From: Chelydra serpentina
Lineage: Eukaryota; Chordata; Testudines; Chelydridae
NCBI GenBank assembly: GCA_037349315.1
Contig: JBAIAC010000027.1
Location: forward strand, 14,555,501-14,619,500
DNA length: 64,000 nt
Direction of reading: 5' to 3'
Made by a program: the position numbers and the translations under genes. Below the pieces are notes generated by a model. The model was not told where the DNA came from and searched no databases. It saw nothing but the letters and a program-made list of their open reading frames with translations. How positions within the stretch are numbered: the stretch's first letter is position 1; every line of letters begins with the position of its first letter. Positions 11,700 to 21,561 of the stretch are shown piece after piece.

Positions 11700-12017
11700 G
11701 TGCGCTCTTAAAACTGGGCCGCCTGTGCAATGTGACCTGGCACACGCATGTGTACAAAGTCACACGAGCGGGGTGGTAGGCTCTTAAAGATGGTGCCACC
11801 CATGCCGCGTGACCACATTTGCAGTGTGACCTCACACGCACCGTCACACCGGGCGGGGTGGGCCCAGGCTGTTTCTGAAAGTTCTCTGTTCTGGGAACAT
11901 ATGAGTGGCCACCTTACCTTTCAGGCACCTCATATGGGACACACAAAGTCACTAGTCACTTTTGAAAATCTTGGTCATTGTCTTTAGTTAAGGACAGGGA
12001 AGGTTTTCCAAAAGTGC

Positions 12018-12140
12018 ACTGTAAGAACTAAATTTGGGGTAAAATTTGCAAAGCAGCTAAGTGACTTAAGAAGCTAAGTCCCATTTTCAAAAGTCACATT
12101 CAGGAGCCTGAGTTCCATTGACTTCCAAGGATACACAACT
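12018..12140. repeat. Unnamed dispersed repeat ('ttttcaaaag' family), copy 2
   Basis: Shares 'cccattttcaaaagtcac' and 'cattgacttccaagg' phrases with the copies at 11400 and 24980. Non-coding. The boundary with the retroposon at 12162 is uncertain. Confidence 0.4.
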
Positions 12141-12161
12141 TCCTAGGTGCTTTGAAAGAGA

Positions 12162-12248
12162 CAAGGTGAACGAGGTAATATCTTTTATTGGACCAACTTC
12201 TGTTGGTAAGAGAGACAAGCTTTCAAGCCACACAGAGCTTTCAAGCAC
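12162..12248 (-). repeat. Truncated retroposon with hammerhead-like terminal motif, subfamily 2
   Basis: The plus strand reads 'gaggtaatatcttttattgg' then 'accaacttctgttggtaag' and 'agacaagctttcaagcc'. On the minus strand this is the end of a family whose better copies have a CTGANGA, stem, GAAA arrangement. This copy has decayed in the first half of that core ('cttgaaagctc'). It is related in layout, not in sequence, to the elements at 34412, 37704, 39330 and 47427. Only a fragment of the element is present. Confidence 0.5.
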
Positions 12249-12342
12249 CTGCACATTTCTGATTAGAAAGATGAAGCAATGCTTTAACAGAACTAGTTCT
12301 CACCCATACCTGTGATCCAATCCCGCAAGCTACATCTTGCAA

Positions 12343-12649
12343 GGGCTGGTCTACACTATGGGCGGGAGGGTGGGGAAGGGTCGCGGTAAGGTACGCAACT
12401 TCAGCTACGTGAATAACGTAGCTGAAGTCGACGTACCTCGCTCGACTTACCTTGCCGTGTGGACGCTGCAAAGTCGAAGGCTGCCGCTCCCCTGTCGACT
12501 CCACTTCCTCCTCGCATCGGGGTGGATTACTGGAGTTGACGGGAGCGCGTTCTGGGATCGATTTATTGCGTCTACATGAGACACGAAAAATCGATCCCCA
12601 AAAGATCGATGGCTACCCGCCGAATCGGGTGGGTAGTGTACACCTGGCC
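12343..12649 (+). mobile_element. MITE with internal hairpins (same family as 4699-4994)
   Basis: A 307-bp element with ends GGGCTGGTCTACACTA and, from the right, GGCCAGGTGTACACTA. The flanks are CAA and TAA, near a TWA 3-bp duplication. It contains a subterminal hairpin with 20-nt arms (12391-12436) around GAATA and a second, imperfect palindrome near 12557-12597 matching the perfect one in the 4699 copy. No transposase is encoded. The 80- and 66-codon frames inside it are shadows of the MITE. Confidence 0.8.
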
Positions 12650-13009
12650 TAAGAGAGCAGGCCTGATCAGTGGTTGGCTAGAAGGCACCAGAGAAAATCC
12701 CAAGTGCTGCAGAAGGTGGTGGTGGTGAATTAGTAAGAAGCATATGATGTGATGCAAGGCGCTAGCGTGATACTATCTGGTAGTGCGTGTGTTTGAATAG
12801 ATGTACAACCACGGTCCTGACTAAAGCACTTTTCAGAAGGTTTTATTCCCGTATCTGTTGCAAAAATTCCATGTACTTTCAACTGGAGATGGTATTCTTT
12901 ACTTTTCCCATAGAAACTATTGTTCAATGTTGCTGATTCAAACTGGCTGCCACACTGCACGCTAAAAGGGCTGTGCAACTGGGTGGCTTCCTCTTAAGAC
13001 CTAGAGTCA

Positions 13010-13570
13010 TGGGGTCAGCCAACCCTGATTACTCCTCACCTACCTGTATCCCCTATAAAGAACAGCAAGCAGCTGCAGCTGCAGTGGGGAAAATGCTCAG
13101 GGTGATCAGAAACTGCTAGGAGTGAGTAGGCTCCAGCAAAGAGTCCTAAGACTTGGGACTGAGACCACAGGCAGGAGAGGCCTGGGAGGAACCCTGATAA
13201 GAGGGGTAAATACATGGGCCAGAGGAGACCTTATTCTGAGTGGGTCTCTGAATGAAAAAAGAGAGTAGACGCCACATGAATAAGAGAAGACTCCAGCCAG
13301 GTACGGCTGAGAAGGGCCTGCCAAGGCCGGGAAGAGCTGCAGAAAGTGGACTCTGGGGAGAAGAGAAGCCCCAGGATTGAGTTTTGTTTCCTGTTTTATG
13401 TCAGTAAATTAGACTTGGAGAGAAGGGGAATAACTGGATAAAAACACCTGTGTGGTGTTTATGGAAGGAGCCCCTTGAAGTGGGAAACCAAAGGCACAGG
13501 CTGCTTGCAGGGCTGCCCTGAGGCCAGTAGGGGGTGCCGGGAGGTGGCCGCTTGCTCAACAGGCCATCTT
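13010..13570 (+). repeat. Probable retroelement LTR (boundaries unresolved)
   Basis: The segment has an LTR-like layout: TATAAA at 13054-13059, a purine-rich body ('gaagagaagccccagg'), and a poly-A-signal-like AGTAAA at 13403-13408 about 350 bp downstream, followed by 'tagggggtgccgggagg'. The wording resembles LTRs I associate with turtle endogenous retroelements. I could not find defined TG...CA ends or a target duplication, so the limits are approximate and the call is tentative. No internal coding sequence is present. Confidence 0.35.
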
Positions 13571-14687
13571 GCTGTGGTGGTGGAGTGATCTCTATCTGAA
13601 CACAGCATAAAATGCTTTCCGAGACTACTGGATGAATCATGCTATATTAAACATTCATATACATATACATGTAATAGACATACTATATTAAACATGATTA
13701 TTGCTTTGATGAGCGACTGCTGTTCCATTCATTTACCCATGCAATAACCCTCTCTGAACAGCTGAAGCCGACGTCCATTTTTAACAGCCTCGTTTTCAAA
13801 TCACTTACCTGTTTACCACAGCATTCAGTTCCCCACATTCTTCTGCATTCTTGAAACTAACAGAACTCATGTACTTTTGCATATTTGCTGTTTTGCCACA
13901 TCCTCTGTTTTCCCAGCTCTCATTACAGGCATTTGAAAACAGATGAAACTGTGCAGGCAATTGCTGGAAAAATAAATAATGTTAGTATATGTAATTCAGT
14001 GCAAGCATCATTTTCCACTTTTTAAAAATCCAATGGATAAACTAGAAAGCTGACAGGAGGAGCAAAAGCATGATGTTAACATCTGACTTTTATAAGCCTT
14101 CAGAATTTTATCATCACTTAATGGCTTTTTGCAAGCATCCAGTTTTACTTTGTATATCTTGTTGCATAAAATGATCATTAACAAGCTGTATTACCCAATT
14201 ATGCTGTTCCCTTCTACTTCTGGTTAACATTGCTGCTATAAATTTAACACCGTCTGTGCAGCATGTGCAAAACCTTCTGACAGAATCCCATGCCCATGAA
14301 GAACAGGATATGGAGAGAGAGAGAGATTGACATTTCATTTGACAAACTGACTGGTATCACTGCAGTGTAATGGTCCCAGATTGCAACGGAAAAGAACAAC
14401 ATTGATGGTCAACACCAAAGGGTCAAGATTAATTAAATATTTAGGGCTCTGGGATGCGTTGACAGCTTTCGAGGTGATCTCCCTAGCTGATCGCTTCAAA
14501 CTGATACATATCTCATGGAAGTTGGCCCGCTATATCTGCAGTGGTTTCTGATGTTTATATATATTTCTTGCTACACTGTTAACCTTACACTGTTGCAAAG
14601 AGCCACCAATGTGCTTCTATTTTCCAGAATGGCACAGCAGAAAATGTTTCACATGGAGCAGGTTTCTTCAGCTAACACACCACAATG
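13571..14687. other. No gene seen; unique sequence
   Basis: Unassigned AT-rich sequence. The part from 13690 to 13960 is less AT-rich and free of recognised repeats, so it would be a reasonable place to look for conserved non-coding sequence, but nothing in it can be named. Confidence 0.4.
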
Positions 14688-14692
14688 ATGAC

Positions 14693-15810
14693 TGTGACGG
14701 GTTGGGTCACAGAAACCCACCTGGGACTGCCACCTGATGTGCTGGGACTACCTCTAAGCAGCTTGGAACTTCAGTACCTTGCCTGGTTGTGCCAGACACA
14801 CTAGCCTGCTACAGACCCAGGTCTGAACAACATCCCCCAAAAGCTGCAGGCTTAACTGAAAACAGCTTAAGAAGTGCTCCTGTCTCCAACACCCAGATAC
14901 CCAGTTCCCAATGGGATCCAAACCCCAAATAAATCTGTTTTAATCTGTATAAAGCTTATACAGGGTAAACTCATAAATTGTTCGCCCTCTAAAACACTGA
15001 TAGAGAGATATGCACAGCTGTTTGCTCCCCCGGGTATTAATACATACTCTGGGGCAATTAATAAGTAAAAAGTAGGATTTAAGTGGTTCCAAGTTATAAC
15101 AGACAGAACAAAGTGAATTACCAAGCAAAATAAAACAACATACACAAGTCTAAGCCTAATACAGTAAGAAACTAAATGCAGGTAAATCTCACCCTCAGAG
15201 ATGTTCCAATAAGTTTCTTTTACAGACTGGACTCCTTCCTAATCTGGTCTGAATCCTTTCCCCTGGTACAGTCCCAGCTCAGGTGGTAGCTAGGGGATTT
15301 CTCATGACTGCAGCCCCTTTTGTTTTATTCCACCCCCTTATATATCTTTGGCAGGAGGCGGGAATCCTTTGTCTCTCTCTGGGTCTCCACCCCTCCTTCT
15401 AAATGGAAAAGCACCAGGTTAACGATGGATCCCAGTACCAGGTGACATGGTCACATGTCCTGTGAAACCCAAAGCCTTCATTCTTCCTGGCCTGACTCAC
15501 AGGGAGGCTTGCAAGAAACAGAGCCATCTACAGTCAATTGTCCTGGTTGATGGGAGCCATCAAGATCCCAAACCACCATTAATGGCCCACACTTTGCATA
15601 ATTACAGTAAGACCTCAGAGTTATACTTCGTATTTCTAGTTTCAGATACAAGAATGATAAATTTATACAAATAGGATGACCACACTCAGTAAATTATAAG
15701 CTTTGTAATGATACCTTGCAAGAGACTTTTTGCATGAAGTATAGTCCAATTACACTATATTCACACACATTAGCATATTTTCATAAAGTCATATGGAGTG
15801 CAATGTCACA
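14693..15810. mobile_element. Solo LTR of an endogenous retroelement
   Basis: A 1,118-bp unit begins TGTGACGGG and ends ATGTCACA, so it has TG...CA ends inside short inverted repeats (TGTGAC/GTCACA). It is flanked by an exact 5-bp duplication ATGAC (14688-14692 and 15811-15815). This combination defines a complete LTR insertion. Since no second LTR or gag/pol coding sequence is adjacent, it is a solo LTR left by recombination. AATAAA occurs at 14928-14933 and a TATA-like TTATATAT at 15338-15345, but transcriptional orientation cannot be settled. A 5-bp duplication suits Gypsy or retroviral elements. Its 60- to 92-codon frames are not genes. Confidence 0.85.
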
Positions 15811-16071
15811 ATGACTCTGCTAGAGTTGGTCAAACCATTAGTTACAAACAAAATGTGTTACAAATAATATTTTTTAAAAGTCGGGGAGGGGAATCCCAGG
15901 AAAAATTTGGCCAACAAATGTGCTAATTTTTTCAGCAAGATATAGTGCTGGTCAAAAGTGTCTGAATTTGCTTTTTTCAATTTTGTCAAATTTTTCCTTT
16001 TTTTTTTTTTTTGTTTTAAACAATTCTAGTTCATTTCAAATGGGATTACGCGCATGCTTAAGGTTAACCAT

Positions 16072-16445
16072 GTGCATTCTGGAAAACTGGTGATGTGCCA
16101 ATATTCAGTAAGGACAACTGGGATGACCCAGATAACTACATGTTGGTTAGCCTGACATCAATTCCAGGCAAAATAATGGAAAAGCTGATATGGGATTCAA
16201 TTAATAAGGAAATAATATAATTAACTAAAACGTTTCATTCTTTGACGTTATATGTTTGATTGATAAAAGTAACTGAATAGGTGTAATAGGCTTTTGCAAG
16301 GCTTTGACAGTACTGCACAACATTCTGATTAAAAATTAGCACTATACATTACCAGTAAAGCACATGTAAAATGGCTGAGAATTGGCTGACAGATCTCAAA
16401 AAGTAGCTGTCCATAGGGAATCATCATGGATTGGGGGTGATTCTA
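16072..16445 (+). repeat. CR1-type LINE, reverse-transcriptase fragment
   Basis: The translation starts VPIFSKDNWDDPDNY and continues LTSIPGKIMEKLI, which correspond to the conserved early RT blocks of CR1 ORF2 (...NYRPISLTS-x-P-G-K-I-M-E). Downstream pieces match the later blocks ('gcttttgcaaggctttgac', 'tctcaaaaagtag', 'gggaatcatcatgg'). Stops and indels are frequent and about 100 bp is missing in the middle. It covers an RT region upstream of that in the 4995-5955 copy. Confidence 0.85.
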
Positions 16446-17050
16446 ATGTATTTGTCACTGAAGTATTTGCCAAATAGTTTGGCTGAATAATTTTCAAACT
16501 CTGGATTGTTCGCTTTGACTAACTTTATTCATGCGGTGCGGTTACTTCTTCTAAATAGGACAGTATTGTTTTACGTTGCTTGACTGGATAACTCAACTAT
16601 TTCAGACAAGAGAACAGTGAGTGAATAATGAATCCCACCCACTTCTGTTGGGAGTTGTCAGGTGAAAGATAATTCGTGATAAAATTAATGAAGCTTATTG
16701 CAATGCATGAGCACACAACCCTCCAATTTCTAAGCAATGCCAAAACTGATGGCTGCTGTGCTGTTGTGGGCTTCTTCTCTTTTTCTCCCTTCACCATTCT
16801 CTTTTGTGGATTGCTGCTGAAAGTTTTGAAGATTGTGGTCTATTGAAAACTGTGCTACAATGATAAGTTATCACTTTAAATTGTAATTGTAAGGGGTTTC
16901 CTGGTCCCGCTTGCAGACTAGGGGCTCTAAGGGAAGCCTGCATGGTGATCTGGGTCTTTTTGGGTAGTCTGCAAAGAGCCAGCCTGGGATGAGATGGGGG
17001 TTAGTTGTGCCTCTCTGCCTTAGGGAGCAGCCTACTCTGTCTCTCAAACA
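16446..17050. other. No gene seen
   Basis: No repeat or exon that I can support. The 16880-17030 part is less AT-rich and may be an old repeat of unknown type. Confidence 0.35.
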
Positions 17051-17056
17051 AACAAC

Positions 17057-17074
17057 AGAGAGAGAGAGAGAGAG
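17057..17074 (+). repeat. (AG)n microsatellite
   Basis: Nine AG units followed by TGAGTG, directly beside the left end of the MITE at 17086. Confidence 0.9.
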
Positions 17075-17085
17075 TGAGTGTCTTA

Positions 17086-17385
17086 GGCTATGTCTACACT
17101 ACGCACCTTTTACCGACGCAGCTGTGCTGCTACAGCCATGCCACTAAAAGGTGCGCTGTGTATCTGCTCTTTGTCAGCAGGAGAACTCTCCCACCAACAA
17201 AATAAATCCACCTCCAATGAGAGGTGGTAGCTATGTCGGCTGGAGAGCATCTCCCGCCAACAAAGCGCTGTCCACACTGGCACTTTTTGTCGGTAAAACT
17301 TTTGTCGGTCGGGGGGGGGGGTGGTTTTTTTCACACCCCAGAACAACAAACGTTTTACCGATAAAAGTTCAGTGTAGACAAAGCC
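17086..17385 (+). mobile_element. MITE, PIF/Harbinger-like
   Basis: A 300-bp element with ends GGCTATGTCTACACT and, from the right, GGCTTTGTCTACACTGA. It is flanked by TTA and TAA. The terminal repeats match those of the 4699/12343 family, but the interior is different ('ttaccgacgcagctgtgctgctacagc', 'ttttgtcggtaaaacttttgtcggt'), so it belongs to a second subfamily that also includes 17708, 27300, 48314 and 60072. A run of ten G near 17310 suggests slippage. There is no transposase. Confidence 0.75.
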
Positions 17386-17707
17386 TAAGAAATACAGTCA
17401 TGTTATGTTTCCACATTCCAGAAAAAAAATGTCTTCTAACTTCTCTGTGTGGATGCCCTGAGCATAACAAAAATGAAGTGATTTTAAAGAGAGATTTGAA
17501 TGAAAATAGGGTGCAGTAGAATGGAGCAATGTGATCATGCAATGAGCAAGTTGCGTTGTAGAGGAACATTTTTGTGTTTACTGTCAGAAGTTGCCATGAG
17601 GCAAATTTTCAGACACACATTTGTCACTCCTCACACACTATTTCCCAAGTCTACATTGGCAATTCTACGTTGGCCAAGTCTACAGTGCAATTTCTTTAAG
17701 TAGTAAA

Positions 17708-17946
17708 GGCCTGGCCTACACCTACAACTTTGGCATGTCGCTTGGGGATGTGAAAAATTCAGACACCTGGGAGATGTAGTTACACCAGCCTAAGCCCCAG
17801 TGTAGACAACTCTAGGTCAAATCGATGAATTCTTCTATCATCTTAGCTACCGCCTCTCAGAGCAGTGGATTTGCTACAGCAACAGAAGAATCCATCCCAT
17901 GGTCACTGTAAGTGCTGTAGCTGTAGTTTCTAGTGTGGACATACCC
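17708..17946. mobile_element. MITE, PIF/Harbinger-like, shorter copy
   Basis: A 239-bp element with ends GGCCTGGCCTACACCTA and, from the right, GGGTATGTCCACACTA. It lies 322 bp downstream of the previous MITE. The interior includes 'gtgtagacaactctaggtcaaatcgat'. The duplication is not clean (AAA against TAC). Non-coding. Confidence 0.65.
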
Positions 17947-18746
17947 TACATTTGTGTAGAGTGGTTTAGCCTCTACTCAAAAATAGGATCTAACTGCGAT
18001 ATATTGGCTAGCAATGTTTGGTGACTGTTTAATGAAGATCACTGTGTATCATCCTAGCCATCTTGTTCAGTATATCTTTATCCCCAAGCCTCACCTTGCC
18101 CACATTTTCTTGCTTCTTGCTTAGAAAGTATGACAATTCCTCCTCTTGTCTCTCTACAATCTAAGGGTCCCTTCCCACTCCTCAGTTCCCACACCAGAGC
18201 CACCATCCTTCCCGCAGAACAGATCAGAATCTCAGTTGAATCTCTCCATTGCCACGGACTGATGGTTATTTCACAGGCAGCCCCATTGCTGGGATGGTCA
18301 AAAGAATTTTAACAGAAAAAAATGGGAATGATATTTTTGCAAAAATGTCCCATCTAATTTTTTGACCAGCTCTACTAGTGTGCAGCTTAAAGGGCTCCTT
18401 TCTCCAAGCCTGTGCCTGCCCTTCCTGGAATGGTAACTTCCCTGGGTTCAATTTTTCCATTTCATCCTGTTCAATATCACCTCTCACCCTCATATATTGA
18501 TGTTACTCACGTATCCACGTCTTTCCCTGTGCAGTGCTCACCATCTCACCACCCCCAGTTCTGCTTCACTCAGCTGCTTTCTCTCTCTTCCTTCCCTATG
18601 CTCTGTACCCTCTGGAACGGCTTTCTCTACCCTTCGCCACCTTCTGCTGGGCTGCAGCCTGTCTTCCCCACCCCAGTAGTGCTATCCCTGTTTAGGTTTG
18701 CTCCAGGTCTCAGAAATGAGAAGGTGAAAACTAAACAGTTTGCTGA
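17947..18746. other. No gene seen; pyrimidine-rich from 18400
   Basis: The plus strand is clearly pyrimidine-rich between about 18400 and 18680, which produces long open frames rich in Ser, Leu and Pro (18412-18753). I treat these as compositional. Confidence 0.4.
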
Positions 18747-18754
18747 GCTCTGAA

Positions 18755-18858
18755 TAGGGTGACCAGATGTCCCGTTTTTAAAGGGACAGTACTGTTGCTT
18801 GGGACTTTTTCTATTACCCCCTGTCCTGTTTTTTCACAGTTGCTATCTGGTCACCCGA
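18755..18858. mobile_element. hAT-type MITE with 8-bp target duplication
   Basis: A 104-bp element with ends TAGGGTGACCAGATG and, from the right, TCGGGTGACCAGATAG (the outermost TA has decayed to TC). It is flanked by an exact 8-bp duplication GCTCTGAA (18747-18754 and 18859-18866). The interior has the phrase 'tcccgtttttaaagggacagt'. The same ends occur at 60158-60300 and 35433. It is deletion-derived with no coding capacity. Confidence 0.85.
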
Positions 18859-18866
18859 GCTCTGAA

Positions 18867-20289
18867 GCACTAGTGAATAAGCATTTTCAGGCTCACGAAG
18901 CTTTCCAAGTTTCATTTTGCTCCCAACACACAGAGTTAATGGAGCAAAGTGGGGACGAGGAGAGAATAAAGCCAAGACTATATAGCGCCAGGATTGGTAT
19001 TTACCCAAGTCTGTATACTGTTACTAACGAAACATAAGAGGATTAAGGATACTGTTAACTCTCTGGTCGCCATACAGAATGGCAGCAAGTGTTTTCTTTA
19101 GAAGGAAAAAATGAAGTTCTTAGGTAACTGTTAATTCCCTAATCAATGCATAATCTCCAAAATTTATTTTTATAGACTACTGAAAATAAGGGAGGAGAGG
19201 AGAAATGTGCTTCTGCATTAACGACATCTGGTACCAGCAATTTGCAGTTATTTTGACTGGTACAGTACTTAAATCACTCATAAAACATAAAACTCAGTGA
19301 GCTAATAGCAGTCTCCAGAAGCAAGAAACATACTTTGTGGAAATTATACTTCCACAGGACCAGATTAATTTAATTACAATTAATTATTTTTTTAGAAAAT
19401 GGCACTAATAGACATTTGTGGCAAATAATTTGATTATAAATGGCTCCCACTACTGTGCTAGATATTATTAGCTCCAAAAAGCCTCTTAGAGCTGTGTGAT
19501 ATCACTGCCACTATCAGTCACTGCATATGAAAGGTTGTGCAAGATTTTGTTTGAATAATATAAATCATTTACACTCATGACTATACAAGCGTCTCTGATA
19601 TTTCCTCAAAGGCTACAGACTGAGCAAGAAGAAAGGAGCATTTGCTGTAACAAATGTTGGATGCTTATCCTTTAAAAATAAAAAGAAGAAGGGAAAATAA
19701 TTCATGGATCCAGACAACCAGAAACCTAAAGTCGAGCAAAACGATGATGTAATAGCAGGGTCTGTGGTGTCAATACTAAAAATTCACAGCATTTATTTTT
19801 GTAGAACTAACTAGAAATAGGTGATCTGATTTAAAAAAAGAAGGATTCTTTCTGGACTATTGACCCTTTCTGAATCTGAACATGATCAAGCCTCTCTGCA
19901 GATACAAAGACATCAAATTACCTTCACATTCTCCCCTCCTTCCAATTAATTATGGTTTTTCTGCAGTTTTGCACTTCTAATTTAGGCCAGCAGCAGAAAT
20001 GAAAATGCCAAAATACTACAGAAAAAGGCCATTTCATCTGACAGGTGTGGGTAAAATTGGAACTCTCATGAGAGCCCATTTTTGTGAGATTTGTAACCAA
20101 ATTTTGCAGACTGGAGAGGTTTGTAGAAGTACTTGTTTCTAGATAGGAAGTCATAGCTCAGCTTTTTGAGGTTTGCTGATCATTTGTACCAATTCTATAC
20201 ACATAAAAACGAATACAGTCAAGCATCACATGTGAAACAATTGACGGGACTAACATAGATCCTGGACTTGTAAACCCTTTTTCACATGA
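18867..20289. other. No gene seen
   Basis: AT-rich unique sequence with no repeat family I can name. Short overlapping frames only. Confidence 0.4.
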
Positions 20290-20297
20290 ACAGTAAC

Positions 20298-20611
20298 CAG
20301 TAGCGCAGCCAGGTCCGGAGCGCAGGGGGAGCGGCGCTATAAAAAGGCGCCTCCCCCTGTACTCACCCGGCGGCGCTCCGGGTCTTCGGCGGCACTTTGG
20401 TGGTGGGTCCTCACTCGCTCTGGGTCTTCGGTGGTACCCGCCGCCGAAATGCCGCCAAAGACCCAGAGGGCCGCCGGGTGAGTGCAAGAAGTGGCGCTTA
20501 AAAAGAAGCAGCGCCTTTTTTTAGTGCTGCTAAAAAAAGGCGCCGTTTCCGTTGCTTCTGCTCACAGGGGGAGCGGCCACTCCCCCTGCTCCCCCCCTGG
20601 CTACGGTACTG
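20298..20611. mobile_element. GC-rich hAT-type MITE
   Basis: A 314-bp element with ends CAGTAGCGCAGCCAGG and, from the right, CAGTACCGTAGCCAGG. It is flanked by an exact 8-bp duplication ACAGTAAC (20290-20297 and 20612-20619), the hAT signature. It is far richer in GC and CpG than the sequence around it and full of internal complementarity (repeated GGCGGC/GCCGCC, TCTTCGGCGGC/GCCGCCGAA and AAAAAGGCGC motifs). The 109-codon minus frame across it is a by-product of the GC-rich repeats. Confidence 0.85.
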
Positions 20612-20635
20612 ACAGTAACCATTGGTGAAACCCTG

Positions 20636-20705
20636 GCCCCACTGAAATCAACGGCATAAGGTCAGACTTGATGATCCCTTTGGCCTTAAACTCCATGAAT
20701 TTGGC
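20636..20705 (+). repeat. Degraded CR1 3'-end fragment
   Basis: The phrase 'aaggtcagacttgatgatcc' then 'ctttggccttaaactc' is a mutated form of the CR1 tail GGTCAGACTAGATGATC...CCTTCTGACCTTAAA. It directly follows the hAT element, which may have inserted into or beside the LINE. Confidence 0.55.
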
Positions 20706-20805
20706 CCAAAAAACTTTTTCAAACTGATTGTGGATAAATGTGGATTTTACTTCGAGCAGACACTGCTAATCACAGGGCCTAGTACAGTTTGTTTTCGGCT
20801 CGTGC

Positions 20806-21561
20806 TGTCACAGGACATGGCAACTCAACCTATATTCCCCCTCTGTGGTTCAGCCAGGGCACCCGCTCTACGTTTCAGTCTCCCCTGGCCGTCACCTCTC
20901 GAGTGGAGACGTGAGTCTCTTTCCCTTCTGAGCAGGCTGCAGGGGCCCCTGACTATACTGTGGAGAACTCTCTGCTATTTAGCTAAGCAGGCCTCTTTAC
21001 TTTCTCTTCAGAGACTAACAACTGAGTAATTGTCTACAGTTATAAGGTACTTCACAGAATTTCCTATGCAAACCTATTTTATTCTTAAGGTAAAAACATA
21101 AACATATTACAAACAAGAAAAGAACCTATACAGATGCTAACCAAGCTTACCAGAGATCACCCCAACCCTAACACAGACTCTGGCAGGAGCCGGGCTTCAA
21201 CACCCCACCCCAGGGGTTTCCTTGTGGTTTCAGGTTCATCACCGCCTCAGAACAAGCACAGTGTCTTGTTGGGCCTCAGGGGAGCCAGTTCTTCCAACCC
21301 TTCCCTAAGGATTGGGACCGTCTGTGGACCAGGGTCTTGTCCGTTCGCTGAATTGGGAGGGAGGCCTGTTTAGGTAGATTGCCTTTTGCGGAGAATAGAA
21401 CTCGGAAGGCAGGAAACCATTCAGCTTGGAGATACCCCCGTCAGAAGGCAGAGAGATGTGCCTCTCCCACCTCAGAAAGGTTACAGCTGGGGAGCCAGAA
21501 ACCTGTACCTTTGCTGAACCATAAAGGGGAAGTACAAGTGCAGTTGCCCTGAACTGTGACA
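20806..21561. repeat. Candidate LTR with TGTCACAG...CTGTGACA ends
   Basis: The 756-bp segment starts TGTCACAG and ends CTGTGACA, an 8-bp inverted pair with TG...CA polarity like an LTR. The body is rich in C and G in its second half. On the minus strand an AATAAA lies at the reverse complement of 'ttttattctt' (near 21077). No target duplication is visible (CGTGC against TATAA), so the true ends may lie elsewhere. The overlapping open frames (20730-21029, 21134-21373, 21305-21562) have no motifs. Confidence 0.4.

Noticed and set aside
11533..11847. 104- and 72-codon frames rich in Arg-Glu-Arg-Asp or Ser-Leu-His-Thr
   Set aside because: They are read through the (CT)n(CA)n microsatellite at 11650-11699.
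14867..15145. 92-codon minus frame inside the solo LTR
   Set aside because: LTRs of this kind are non-coding, and overlapping frames occur on both strands.
18412..18753. 113-codon plus frame with Ser/Leu/Pro bias
   Set aside because: Pyrimidine-rich composition explains it; no motif or splice sites.
20158..20487. 109-codon minus-strand Pro/Arg/Gly-rich frame
   Set aside because: It lies in the GC-rich hAT MITE at 20298-20611 and runs into unrelated flank.
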